Of a DNA stretch of 64,000 nucleotides, positions 54,550 through 62,423 are shown in pieces; the first letter of the stretch is position 1; each line of letters opens with the position of its first letter. The stretch spans positions 682,001 through 746,000 of the forward strand of contig NZ_CBDAQN010000003.1 of the NCBI RefSeq assembly GCF_965199065.1. Reading direction: 5' to 3'. A model generated the notes under the pieces. The model saw nothing but the letters and a program-made list of their open reading frames with translations. It ran no database searches and had not been told where the DNA came from. A program made the position numbers and the translations under genes. This DNA comes from Acidisoma sp965199065. Lineage in GTDB: Bacteria; Pseudomonadota; Alphaproteobacteria; Acetobacterales; Acetobacteraceae.

Positions 54550-54909
54550 ATGCCGGCTGCGCAGACTCCTTCCCCGGAGACATCCGCGGGCGAACGCGTC
54601 GAACTCGAACAGCTGCAGGCAGTCGCCAGCGAAGCGATGGCGATTTCCACCCGTCAGATCGTGGAACGTCTTCCCGTCGTGCTGACAGTGGAACTCGGCC
54701 GCACGACCGTCTCGGTGAAGGACCTCAAAAACCTTCGCAAGGGTCAGGTGATCGGACTCGACAAAGTTGTCGGCGAGACCTTCGGCATCTTTGCCAATGG
54801 GCAGCGCCTGGCCTCGGGCGAAGTCGTCTCGGTGGCCCAGGAGCGATACGGCGTTCGCGTCATCGCCCTCGCCGAAGAATCGGATCAGCCCGCGGAGGAG
54901 GGCGCATGA
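54550..54909 (+). CDS. fliN: Flagellar motor switch protein FliN
   Basis: A 119-residue protein with a SpoA-type C-terminal domain: LPVVLTVELGRTTVSVKDLK, then LRKGQVIGLDKVVGE and NGQRLASGEVVSVAQERYGV. It forms the lower C-ring that binds CheY and FliH. FliM is usually adjacent, but none is present in this window. The stop overlaps the start of the second FliQ (ATGA). Confidence 0.9.
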   Translation: MPAAQTPSPETSAGERVELEQLQAVASEAMAISTRQIVERLPVVLTVELGRTTVSVKDLKNLRKGQVIGLDKVVGETFGIFANGQRLASGEVVSVAQERYGVRVIALAEESDQPAEEGA

Positions 54910-55169
54910 GTTCGTCCGGCCTCAGCATCGGCGCCTGGCTGGCCTTCGGACAGCTTTGCGGACCGATCATGCTGCTGATGCTGCTGATCGGCGTGAGTAT
55001 CGGCATACTGCAGACCGCGACGCAGATGCGGGAGGCGGCGATACCCTTCATCTTCAAGATGGCAGGCCTCGCCGCGCTCACGACGGTCGCCGGCCCTTTC
55101 CTCATGAGCGGCATCGACCGCTACACAGCCCGTCTGATCCTTGCGATCCCGAGCCTTATCCATGGCTGA
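54906..55169 (+). CDS. FliQ-like export protein, second copy
   Basis: An 87-residue, two-helix protein. PIMLLMLLIGVSIGILQTAT followed by QMREAAIPFIFK aligns block by block with FliQ (LQ-x3-QM-x3-A-x5-K), and with the first copy at 37306. The second helix is shorter and ends RLILAIPSLIHG. It sits between fliN and flhA. With fliP, fliR and a first FliQ already in the leftward operon, this is a duplicate. It could be a specialised paralogue in a mixed gate or a spare copy. The stop lies inside the start region of flhA. Confidence 0.85.
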   Translation: MSSSGLSIGAWLAFGQLCGPIMLLMLLIGVSIGILQTATQMREAAIPFIFKMAGLAALTTVAGPFLMSGIDRYTARLILAIPSLIHG

Positions 55170-57267
55170 CGCAATCGCACTCGGACGCCCGAGAGGCTTG
55201 AGCGTCGGCGAGCTCTCTGGCCCGATCGTCATTGTGCTCGTTCTGGTGATGCTCGTCGTGCCGCTGCCGCCGGCAGCAATTTCGTTCCTCTTCGCGCTGA
55301 ATATTTCAGCCGGTCTCGTGATCCTGGGCGCGAGCCTCTATATCGCGTCCCCGGCCGAGTTCTCGGCCTTCCCGTCGGTGCTTCTCGCCACCACCCTCAT
55401 GCGCCTCGCGCTCAACGTCGCAACCGCACGTGCCATCCTGCTCAACGGCTCGAATGGACCGGGTGCCGCTGGCCGCGTCATCGAGTCTTTCGGACAGTTC
55501 GCGGTCGGCGGCAACTACGTTGTCGGCGGCATTGTTTTTGTCATCCTCATCATAATCAACTTCGTTGTCGTAACGAAAGGCGCCAGCCGCGTCGCCGAAG
55601 TCAGCGCCCGGTTCATGCTCGACAGCCTGCCCGGGCGGCAGCTCGCGATCGATGCAGAGATCAACGCCGGAATGTTGACGCCGCAAGCGGCCGAGAAAAG
55701 GCGCGATAGCCTCCGGCGCGAGGCAGATTTTTTCGGCGCCATGGACGGCGCATCGAAGTTCGTCCGCGGAGACGTGGTGGCGGCCATGATCATTCTTGCC
55801 ATCAACATGCTGGGTGGCCTTATCATCGGCACGCTGCAGGCCGGCCTGCCGCTGGCGGACGCGGCGCGCACCTATACCTTGCTGACAGTGGGCGACGGCC
55901 TCGCGGCACAGATCCCGTCGCTGACCATCTCGATCGCCGCCGGATTGGTTGTCACCCGCGTCGCCTCCACCGATAATCTCGGCCAGCAGATCAAGGCCCA
56001 GATCAGCCGCTATCCGCAAGCGCTGGCCATCGCCGCCGCCATCACCGGCGCGATCGGATTGATGCCGGGCATGGCCCACCTGCCCTTCCTGATCATCACC
56101 GCCGCACTCGGCATAAGCGCCTGGCGCCTGTGGCAACGTGAGCCACAGCTGGACAGCGCCGCGCCGGTGGGACAGGCGGACGGACAGGGCAAGCCCGGCG
56201 CCGCGGCCGAACCGAAGGCCGACGCGATCGCCGATGTCACCGGCGTCGATCCCGTCGGCATGAGCATCGGCTACGCGCTCACGCCCATGGTTTCGCCAGG
56301 AGAAGGAAAGCTGCTCAACCGGCTGACAGCGGTGCGCCAGCGCTACGGCCGCACGATGGGGTTCCTGGTGCCCCCGGTGCACATCCGGGACAGCAGCGAG
56401 GTCTCGGCGCACGGCTACCGCTTCACGTTGCGTGGTGCGGTCGTGGGCCAGGGGGATGTCTGGCCTGGCCAATGGCTCGCTCTGGAAGGCCCGCTGGTGA
56501 CCGAAAAGCTGACGGCTGGGCGGCCGGTCCGCGACCCTGCCTTCGGACAGGCCGCCGTCTGGATCGCACAGACCGCCATCCCGCTGGCCGAGGAGCGCGG
56601 CTACACGGTGGTGGACGCGCCGAGCGCCGTCGCCACGCATTTCGCGGAGCTCCTCAAGCGGCACGGAGCGGAACTGCTCGGGCGGTCCCAGGTCGAGGGG
56701 TTGATCACCCGCCTTGCCGAAACAACGCCACGTCTGGCCGAAGATCTTCGGACCAACCTCCCGGTCGGCATCATCCGCCAGGTGCTGCAGGCGCTGCTCG
56801 CGGAAGAAGTCTCCATCCGCGACTTCGAGCGCATCGCGGAAGCGCTCGTCGATGCCTCCGACGGCTCGAACAAGGATGTCGAGCGTCTGCTGGCGGCAGT
56901 CAGGCTGCGCGTCGGCCGCTACCTCGTGACCCCGTTCATCGGCAATGACGCGACGCTGCGCGTGGCGGTCCTCGAGCACCGGCTCGAAGAGCTGGTGAGC
57001 AAGAGCCTGCGCGCGGGGCGCGAGTCCGGCATCGGCCAGGAAATCGAGGCCGATACGGCGACGCACCTCCGGCAGGCGGCGGAACAGGCCGTTCGTGCAA
57101 TGAAGGCGCGAGGACGCAAGCCGGTGCTCGTCATCCAGGGTGGGCTGCGCCGGGCAGTGGCGCGGATCATCGGTTCCATCATCCCTGTCGTCGCGCTCGA
57201 AGAGATCCCCGAGAGCATGCCCCTGCAGGTCGTCTACAACGCGGCGCCGGGGCAGAACGATGTCTGA
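55162..57267 (+). CDS. flhA: Flagellar export protein FlhA
   Basis: A 701-residue protein. About eight membrane helices occupy the first 340 residues, with the conserved cytoplasmic FHIPEP-like loop (DSLPGRQLAIDAEINAGMLT, then RREADFFGAMDGASKFVRGD). The C-terminal part has VPPVHIRDSSEVSAHGYRFT and IRQVLQALLAEEVSIRDFER. It forms the export nonamer. The ATG at 55162 gives MADAIALG; a longer frame starts at 55141. Overlaps the sigma-factor gene by eight bases. Confidence 0.95.
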   Translation: MADAIALGRPRGLSVGELSGPIVIVLVLVMLVVPLPPAAISFLFALNISAGLVILGASLYIASPAEFSAFPSVLLATTLMRLALNVATARAILLNGSNGPGAAGRVIESFGQFAVGGNYVVGGIVFVILIIINFVVVTKGASRVAEVSARFMLDSLPGRQLAIDAEINAGMLTPQAAEKRRDSLRREADFFGAMDGASKFVRGDVVAAMIILAINMLGGLIIGTLQAGLPLADAARTYTLLTVGDGLAAQIPSLTISIAAGLVVTRVASTDNLGQQIKAQISRYPQALAIAAAITGAIGLMPGMAHLPFLIITAALGISAWRLWQREPQLDSAAPVGQADGQGKPGAAAEPKADAIADVTGVDPVGMSIGYALTPMVSPGEGKLLNRLTAVRQRYGRTMGFLVPPVHIRDSSEVSAHGYRFTLRGAVVGQGDVWPGQWLALEGPLVTEKLTAGRPVRDPAFGQAAVWIAQTAIPLAEERGYTVVDAPSAVATHFAELLKRHGAELLGRSQVEGLITRLAETTPRLAEDLRTNLPVGIIRQVLQALLAEEVSIRDFERIAEALVDASDGSNKDVERLLAAVRLRVGRYLVTPFIGNDATLRVAVLEHRLEELVSKSLRAGRESGIGQEIEADTATHLRQAAEQAVRAMKARGRKPVLVIQGGLRRAVARIIGSIIPVVALEEIPESMPLQVVYNAAPGQNDV

Positions 57268-57838
57268 GATCAAGGAAAAGAAGCCGGATGATGTGGAACT
57301 TCGCAAGCTCTACGGCAGCTGGATCAAGCGGACCGCGCTGATGCTGAAGTCGCGGATGCCGTGGGCCGATGTTGATGAACTGCTGCAACTCGGGGCCGTC
57401 GGAATGCTTGAGGCGCTGCAGAGGTTCGACAGCACGCGCGGCGTCGACTTTCAGGCCTTCTGCAGCCGGCGCATCCGTGGCGCCATGATCGACGGGCTGC
57501 GCCGCGAAGGCGCGCTGCAACGCGGAGAGGCGCCGTTCGACGGAGACAAGATCGACACGGCCGCCTTGATCAGCGGCGACTCGCCCGAAGATCCATTCAC
57601 GCAGCTCACGCGATCGGACAACAAAAAGCTGCTGGTCGTCGCGTTACAGTGCCTGCCGCCGCTCGAATACCGGGTGTTGGCGCTGCATTTCTACGACGAG
57701 ATGAACAACCGTGAAATCGCCGCCATCCTTGCGATCAGTGAAGGTTATGCTTCGCGAATTCGAAAGCGTGCACTTGATATCATGGCTGTGCGCCTAACCG
57801 AGCTCATGAAGGGAGAGACTGTCCAGTGTCCGCAGTAA
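57260..57838 (+). CDS. fliA: FliA/WhiG-type RNA polymerase sigma factor
   Basis: A 192-residue factor of the sigma-28 group (E. coli FliA is 239). Region 2: VDELLQLGAVGMLEALQRFD, then DFQAFCSRRIRGAMIDGLRR, the RIRGAM-x-D-x-LR block being typical of FliA. Region 4: LPPLEYRVLALHFYDEMNNR followed by EIAAILAISEGYASRIRKRA. Region 3 appears shortened, which accounts for the small size. It would recognise filament and motility promoters. FliA-controlled flagella are unusual for rhizobia, so the set is likely of the beta/gamma or secondary type. Overlaps motA by 13 bases. Confidence 0.88.
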   Translation: MSEIKEKKPDDVELRKLYGSWIKRTALMLKSRMPWADVDELLQLGAVGMLEALQRFDSTRGVDFQAFCSRRIRGAMIDGLRREGALQRGEAPFDGDKIDTAALISGDSPEDPFTQLTRSDNKKLLVVALQCLPPLEYRVLALHFYDEMNNREIAAILAISEGYASRIRKRALDIMAVRLTELMKGETVQCPQ

Positions 57839-58629
57839 TTGGTGTCCTGATTTCGATCGGGTTCATTATCCTCAGCGTGATCACTGGCGGCGACAGCATC
57901 ACTTCGCTGCTCAGCGCGGGTTCGGCCATGATCGTCCTCGGGGGAACCTTTGGATCCATCATTACCCAGTATGGCCCCAAGGCTATGCTGCAGGCGGTCA
58001 AGGCCATCATCACGCTTGTCAAGCCGCCGCCGTCGAACATTGCCCTCTTCATCAACCAGGTGGCCGACTGGTCAAATCTCGCCCGCAGCCAGGGGTCCCT
58101 ATCCCTGGAGTCCGTACTCGGCTCGACCACCGATGCCTTTCAGAAGAAAGGCTTGCAGATGATCATCGACAACACGAGCCAGGATGACCTCCGCTCGATC
58201 TTCGGCATTCTCTCCGACAACGCCTACCGTCAGGACATGATCGGCGCCGATGTCTGGGAAGCCGCCGGCGGCTACACGCCCACAATCGGCGTGCTCGGGG
58301 CGGTTCTTGGCCTCATCGCCGTCATGCAGCGGCTGGATCATCCGGCGGAGCTTGGGCCGGGTATCGCCACTGCCTTCACCGCAACCATCTACGGTGTCGG
58401 TGCCGCCAACCTCGTCTTCCTTCCGCTTGGCGCACGCATCGCCAGCGCGGCGGCCGCCCGCAACCGCGATCGACAGATCGTCGTTCAAGGGTTCGTGTTG
58501 TTATCAGAAGGAAAATCCGGAACTCTCATTCGCCAGAACCTGCAGAGCTTCCTGACCGAAAGCAAGCCGAAGGCCGCGGACGCCGGCAGTGAAGGCAAGC
58601 TCGGTGAAGCGGCCGGACAGGCGGCATGA
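57826..58629 (+). CDS. motA: Flagellar stator protein MotA (PomA-like)
   Basis: A 267-residue protein with four membrane helices, the last two in IGVLGAVLGLIAVMQRLDHP and IATAFTATIYGVGAANLVFL. The loop with SLESVLGSTTDAFQKKGLQM holds the charged cytoplasmic part. The sequence starts with a GTG inside the preceding gene. It forms the torque-generating stator with MotB; a proton-driven motor is expected from the partner. Confidence 0.92.
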   Translation: MSAVIGVLISIGFIILSVITGGDSITSLLSAGSAMIVLGGTFGSIITQYGPKAMLQAVKAIITLVKPPPSNIALFINQVADWSNLARSQGSLSLESVLGSTTDAFQKKGLQMIIDNTSQDDLRSIFGILSDNAYRQDMIGADVWEAAGGYTPTIGVLGAVLGLIAVMQRLDHPAELGPGIATAFTATIYGVGAANLVFLPLGARIASAAAARNRDRQIVVQGFVLLSEGKSGTLIRQNLQSFLTESKPKAADAGSEGKLGEAAGQAA

Positions 58630-59564
58630 GCTCGGGACATGGCGGCCCAGAGGAGAAGAAGAAGCCGAACCATGAACGCTGGGTGATCAGCTATGCCGAC
58701 CTCATGACGCTGCTTCTGGCTCTGTTCGTTGTCCTCTACGCCTCTTCGACGCAGAACAAATTCAAGATGCAGGAGGAGGTGCGCAGCCTGGTTGCGGCGT
58801 TCCGCGGTTCATCGCCGAGCGTTATCCAGTTGCACTCTTCCGAGCAGGGCATCATGCACCATCAACCCTCGCCGGTTCCCAAGCCCCTGGAACATCCGGC
58901 GCCGCAGGTCCCGCATCTGCCGAAGCTCAATACGCGGCCGGCGCCGCAGGCCCAACCCAACCTGTCGCCGCGCAAGGTTCAGGAGGTGGTCCATCAACCG
59001 GCCGCGCCGGCGACGCCGGCCACGCCGCCGCCGGTTCCGCTGCCGCCTCAGCCACCGTTGAATTATCAGCTGTCGCAGCAGCTTGCTGCGGAGGCGATGT
59101 CTCTGGAACGGGTCCGCGAGCAGCTGGAAGCCCTTCTGCAGACCCAGATCAGCAAGCACGAGGTGACGATCGACAGCACGCCGCTGACGCTCACAATCAG
59201 CCTCGAAGCTTCGGTCTTATTTAACAGCGGGCGAGCTACTCTGCTGCCGGCGGCGTCCAAGCTTCTCGCTCACGTTTCTACAAGCCTGAATACGCTGCCC
59301 GAGCCTTTCACCATTCACCTGGATGGTCACACAGATAATCAGCCGATACGTACGGCGCAGTTTCCGTCGAACTGGTCGCTCTCCGTCGAGCGAGCCGTCA
59401 GCGTCACCGAACTCTTCGTGGAACAGGGTCTCGATGGCAGAAGGCTGGCGGCCGAAGGTTTCGGCCAGTATGCGCCGATCGCCGAAAATTCAACGGCAGC
59501 CGGCCGTTCGAAGAACCGGCGCGTCGTCATCGTTATTCGTGCCCCTGACGTCAAGAACCCCTAG
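58626..59564 (+). CDS. motB: Flagellar stator protein MotB
   Basis: A 312-residue protein. The single membrane helix SYADLMTLLLALFVVLYAS carries Asp25, the proton-binding residue, at the same position usually seen. A Pro-rich linker (about residues 80-140) precedes an OmpA-type peptidoglycan-binding domain with HLDGHTDNQPIR, NWSLSVERAVSVTELFVE and RSKNRRVVIVI. The start overlaps motA by four bases (ATGA). Confidence 0.94.
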   Translation: MSSGHGGPEEKKKPNHERWVISYADLMTLLLALFVVLYASSTQNKFKMQEEVRSLVAAFRGSSPSVIQLHSSEQGIMHHQPSPVPKPLEHPAPQVPHLPKLNTRPAPQAQPNLSPRKVQEVVHQPAAPATPATPPPVPLPPQPPLNYQLSQQLAAEAMSLERVREQLEALLQTQISKHEVTIDSTPLTLTISLEASVLFNSGRATLLPAASKLLAHVSTSLNTLPEPFTIHLDGHTDNQPIRTAQFPSNWSLSVERAVSVTELFVEQGLDGRRLAAEGFGQYAPIAENSTAAGRSKNRRVVIVIRAPDVKNP

Positions 59565-59581
59565 GAAAACGAGAGCGCCAC

Positions 59582-59863
59582 ATGGCAAGCAATGGTCAGA
59601 GAATGTCGTCGGGTCAACGCAATGCGCAGCGGCTGGTCCGTCCCGGCCCATTGATGGTCGCCGCGGCCATTCTCTGGGCGGCGGACAACCAGCCGGCTGG
59701 ATTTACGCTGTCCTCCACGATCATCTGGGTGCTCGGCGCCTTGACGATCGCGATCCTGGCCCGCGCCGCCCTCGCCTTCCTGCTACCTTTGATAAAGCTC
59801 GGGATTTCACTGCTGCTGCAGGGCGTGCCGCGCCAGGCCCCCAAGGCCGAGGACCCTCGTTGA
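59582..59863 (+). CDS. Small membrane protein between motB and fliH
   Basis: A 93-residue protein with two likely helices (TLSSTIIWVLGALTIAILAR, then ALAFLLPLIKLGISLLLQG) after a polar N-terminus. No family is recognised. Its stop overlaps the TTG start of fliH. Its place inside the flagellar operon suggests a flagellar role, such as stator or export support; this is inference. Confidence 0.65.
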   Translation: MASNGQRMSSGQRNAQRLVRPGPLMVAAAILWAADNQPAGFTLSSTIIWVLGALTIAILARAALAFLLPLIKLGISLLLQGVPRQAPKAEDPR

Positions 59864-60543
59864 GCTTCGTCGTCGTCAGGAAGGTGGCGAGCGAAGCCGT
59901 AGTTGCCGCTTCGCAACTACCCGCTGCGTTGAGCCTCGCCGCGGTCGAGGCGGACGCAGACGCCCGGATTGTGCGCGAGGTCGACCGGCTGCGAGCCGAA
60001 GCCCAAGCCGAGGGCCGGGCCCGTGGCGAGGCCGAGGCGCATCGCATCGCGCAGGCGGCGCAGGCGTCCCAAGAAGCGGCCATCGCGTTGGCCGTCACGG
60101 CACTGGATGCTGCATGGCAACAGCTCATCGCGCCCCTCGCACAGAAGGAGGAGGCAATCGCGGAGCTGGTGACGGAACTTGCTTTCGTTCTGGCGCGGCA
60201 CATCGTCGGCCTGGAGATCGAGCTGCGCCCCGAGAGCATCAAGCCTCTGGTCGATCGTCTCGTGGCGGAAGCGGCCCGCACGCGGGCCGCACATCAGAGC
60301 ATCGTCATCCGGTTGCATCCGGAGGATCATGCGCTGCTCGCGCCCTGCACGATGATCGAGCACGCCCATCTTCTGCCGGATGCGCAGATCACGCGCGGCG
60401 GCACCATCGTCGAGCTGATCGACGCGGACGGGGACCCGATCGACAAGGTCGAGTGGGATGCGACGATCGAAAGCCGGCTGGCGACCGTCAGGACGACACT
60501 GGGGCTCGACCAGGAGGACGGCCACCGCCGGCAGGCGGCATGA
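59860..60543 (+). CDS. fliH: Flagellar export stator FliH
   Basis: A 227-residue FliH/YscL-type protein starting at a TTG with GAGGA six to seven bases upstream. A long helical section (DADARIVREVDRLRAEAQAE, then GRARGEAEAHRIAQAAQASQ) with Ala-x3-Glu-x3 spacing precedes the C-terminal domain (ELAFVLARHIVGLEIELRPE, then IVIRLHPEDHALLAP). It dimerises and tethers the FliI ATPase. The last codons overlap a 27-bp duplication that also contains the FliI start. Confidence 0.82.
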   Translation: MSFVVVRKVASEAVVAASQLPAALSLAAVEADADARIVREVDRLRAEAQAEGRARGEAEAHRIAQAAQASQEAAIALAVTALDAAWQQLIAPLAQKEEAIAELVTELAFVLARHIVGLEIELRPESIKPLVDRLVAEAARTRAAHQSIVIRLHPEDHALLAPCTMIEHAHLLPDAQITRGGTIVELIDADGDPIDKVEWDATIESRLATVRTTLGLDQEDGHRRQAA

Positions 60544-60574
60544 TCACGCCACCGCCGGCAGGCGGCATGCTCAC
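60521..60574. repeat. 27-bp tandem duplication at the fliH/fliI junction
   Basis: Two copies starting at 60521 and 60548, 26 of 27 bases identical, each beginning GCCACCGCCGG. The first copy has the overlapping stop and ATG (ATGATC); the second has ATGCTC. FliI therefore has two potential starts nine codons apart, 60540 and 60567. The duplication keeps the frame. Confidence 0.9.
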
Positions 60575-61910
60575 GGTGGAAGGTTTGCGTGCCGCCGCCG
60601 CCGTCCGCGTCGGAGAGGCTTTGTCCTCGGATCCCGTCTGCCGTTACGGCCGCATCGTGCGCTCCAACGGCGAGATCCTGCATGCCAGCGGCATCCGGGC
60701 GCCGATCGGGTCGCGCTGCCTGATTGAAACCGAAGGTTCGGAGCAGCGCGCTGCGGAGGTCGTCGGCTTCGATGCAGGGTCGCTGCTCGTCATGCCGGAG
60801 CAGGGCACACGCGGCGTGATGCGTGGCGCCCGTGTGCATGTGGAAAGCCGGGCCCCTTCGCCGCTTGTGGGCGATGCGCTGCTCGGACGCGTCATCGACG
60901 CGCGGGGCATGCCGCTCGATGGCGGCCCGGTGCCCGATCTGACCCATTCCTGGCCGCTGTTCGGGCTGCCGATCAACCCGATGAACCGCGCCCGCATCAC
61001 CATGCCCTTCGACGTCGGGGTGTCCGCGATCAACGCGCTCGCGACCATGGGGCGCGGCATGCGGATCGGCCTCTTCGCGGGCAGCGGCGTCGGCAAGACC
61101 ACGCTGTTGGGGATGATGGCGCAACATGCCCGGGCCGACATGGTCGTTGTCGGCATGATCGGGGAGCGCGGCCGCGAGATCCGTGAATTCGTCGAGGACC
61201 ATATCGGTCCGGCGCGCAACCGTAGCGTGGTCGTGGCCTCGGCCGCCGACGATACCGCGCTCGGCCGTTTGCACGGGGCCTACCGCGCCGCCGCGATCGC
61301 CGAATACTGGCGTCAGCAGGGGCATCATGTCCTGCTGGTGATCGACAGCCTGACGCGCGTCGCGATGGCGCTGCGCGAGATCGGCCTCGCCGTCGGTGAG
61401 CCGCCAGCCACCAAGGGCTATCCGCCCTCGGTGTTCGGCGCTCTTGCGGCCTATGTCGAGCGTGCCGGCAATGGCCATGACGGTCAGGGCTCCATCACCG
61501 CCATCTATACGGTTCTGGTCGAAGGCGACGACCATGTCGCGGACCCGGTCGCGGACACCGCGCGTTCGGTGCTGGATGGACACATCGTGCTGTCGCGAAG
61601 CCTGGCGGAGGCGGCACAATATCCGCCCATCGATGTCTCGGCGTCATTGTCGCGGCCGATGCCTGGGCTGGTTGGCCCCGCGCATCATCGCCTCGCCTCG
61701 CGCTTCCGTATGCTTTGGGCGCGGCGGCAGGAAAAGCAGGACCTTATCGACCTCGGGGCCTACGCGCCCGGCCGCGATCCATTGCTCGACGAGGCGATCC
61801 GGCGCGCCCCAGCGATGGACCGGGTCGTGCGGCAGAGTGCGCATGAGGCGGTTTCACTGGGTGCGAGCCGCGCCTTGCTGGAAGCGGCGATGGCGGACAT
61901 AGCGCCGTGA
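60540..61910 (+). CDS. fliI: Flagellum-specific ATPase FliI
   Basis: A 456-residue F1-beta-like ATPase. Walker A is GSGVGKTT (residues 181-188) and Walker B sits in HHVLLVIDSLTRVAMALREI. MIGERGREIREFVED carries the catalytic Glu. SRSLAEAAQYPPIDVSASLS is the typical FliI segment. It uses ATP with FliH to deliver cargo to the gate. The stop overlaps the next gene by four bases. The start at 60567 is an alternative. Confidence 0.95.
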   Translation: MITPPPAGGMLTVEGLRAAAAVRVGEALSSDPVCRYGRIVRSNGEILHASGIRAPIGSRCLIETEGSEQRAAEVVGFDAGSLLVMPEQGTRGVMRGARVHVESRAPSPLVGDALLGRVIDARGMPLDGGPVPDLTHSWPLFGLPINPMNRARITMPFDVGVSAINALATMGRGMRIGLFAGSGVGKTTLLGMMAQHARADMVVVGMIGERGREIREFVEDHIGPARNRSVVVASAADDTALGRLHGAYRAAAIAEYWRQQGHHVLLVIDSLTRVAMALREIGLAVGEPPATKGYPPSVFGALAAYVERAGNGHDGQGSITAIYTVLVEGDDHVADPVADTARSVLDGHIVLSRSLAEAAQYPPIDVSASLSRPMPGLVGPAHHRLASRFRMLWARRQEKQDLIDLGAYAPGRDPLLDEAIRRAPAMDRVVRQSAHEAVSLGASRALLEAAMADIAP

Positions 61911-62335
61911 AGACCCGCATGATCGAACGGCTCGACCTCATCGCCGAGATCGGCGAGACAAAGTGGCTGCACGAAATCGTACGGCACACCAGGACGCTGG
62001 AGCAGGTCGCCAGACAGCGCCGTTTGCTCGCCTCCTACCAGGAAAAGCTGCGGCAGAGCTGGCGCAGCGGCTCCGTGCTCGAGGCCGGAGCGGCGAAGCG
62101 CGCAGCTGATTTCGTTGGTGCCTCGGCCCGGGCGGAACAGCAGATTGAGCAGACGGAGCGTCAAGCCAACCAACAACTCGAAATCGCGCAACAGAGCTTC
62201 GTGGAGGCAAAGGAACGCCGGCGCGCTCTGGAGGCGGCAAAGCAGGCGGTCGTCCGTGCGGATGAGCGGACGACCGCCCAGCGGCTGGAGCGCGCGCAGC
62301 CACCGACGCCGCCGAAACCTTGGCGGTCGGCGTGA
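61907..62335 (+). CDS. fliJ: Flagellar export chaperone FliJ-like coiled coil
   Basis: A 142-residue, nearly all-helical protein. LEQVARQRRLLASYQEKLRQ and EQQIEQTERQANQQLEIAQQ show heptad spacing, as in FliJ, the coiled coil that enters the FliI ring. The sequence is weakly conserved in this family, so size, order after fliI and coiled coil are the evidence. GTG at 61907 overlaps fliI; ATG at 61919 is possible. Confidence 0.75.
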   Translation: MKTRMIERLDLIAEIGETKWLHEIVRHTRTLEQVARQRRLLASYQEKLRQSWRSGSVLEAGAAKRAADFVGASARAEQQIEQTERQANQQLEIAQQSFVEAKERRRALEAAKQAVVRADERTTAQRLERAQPPTPPKPWRSA

Positions 62336-62423
62336 CCGAGGCCCGTCAAAGCGACGGCGCGGGACGGCTTCAAACGAAGCCGTTTATTCTTACTGACTAT
62401 CATTTCGCGCAGGACACCCAAGG

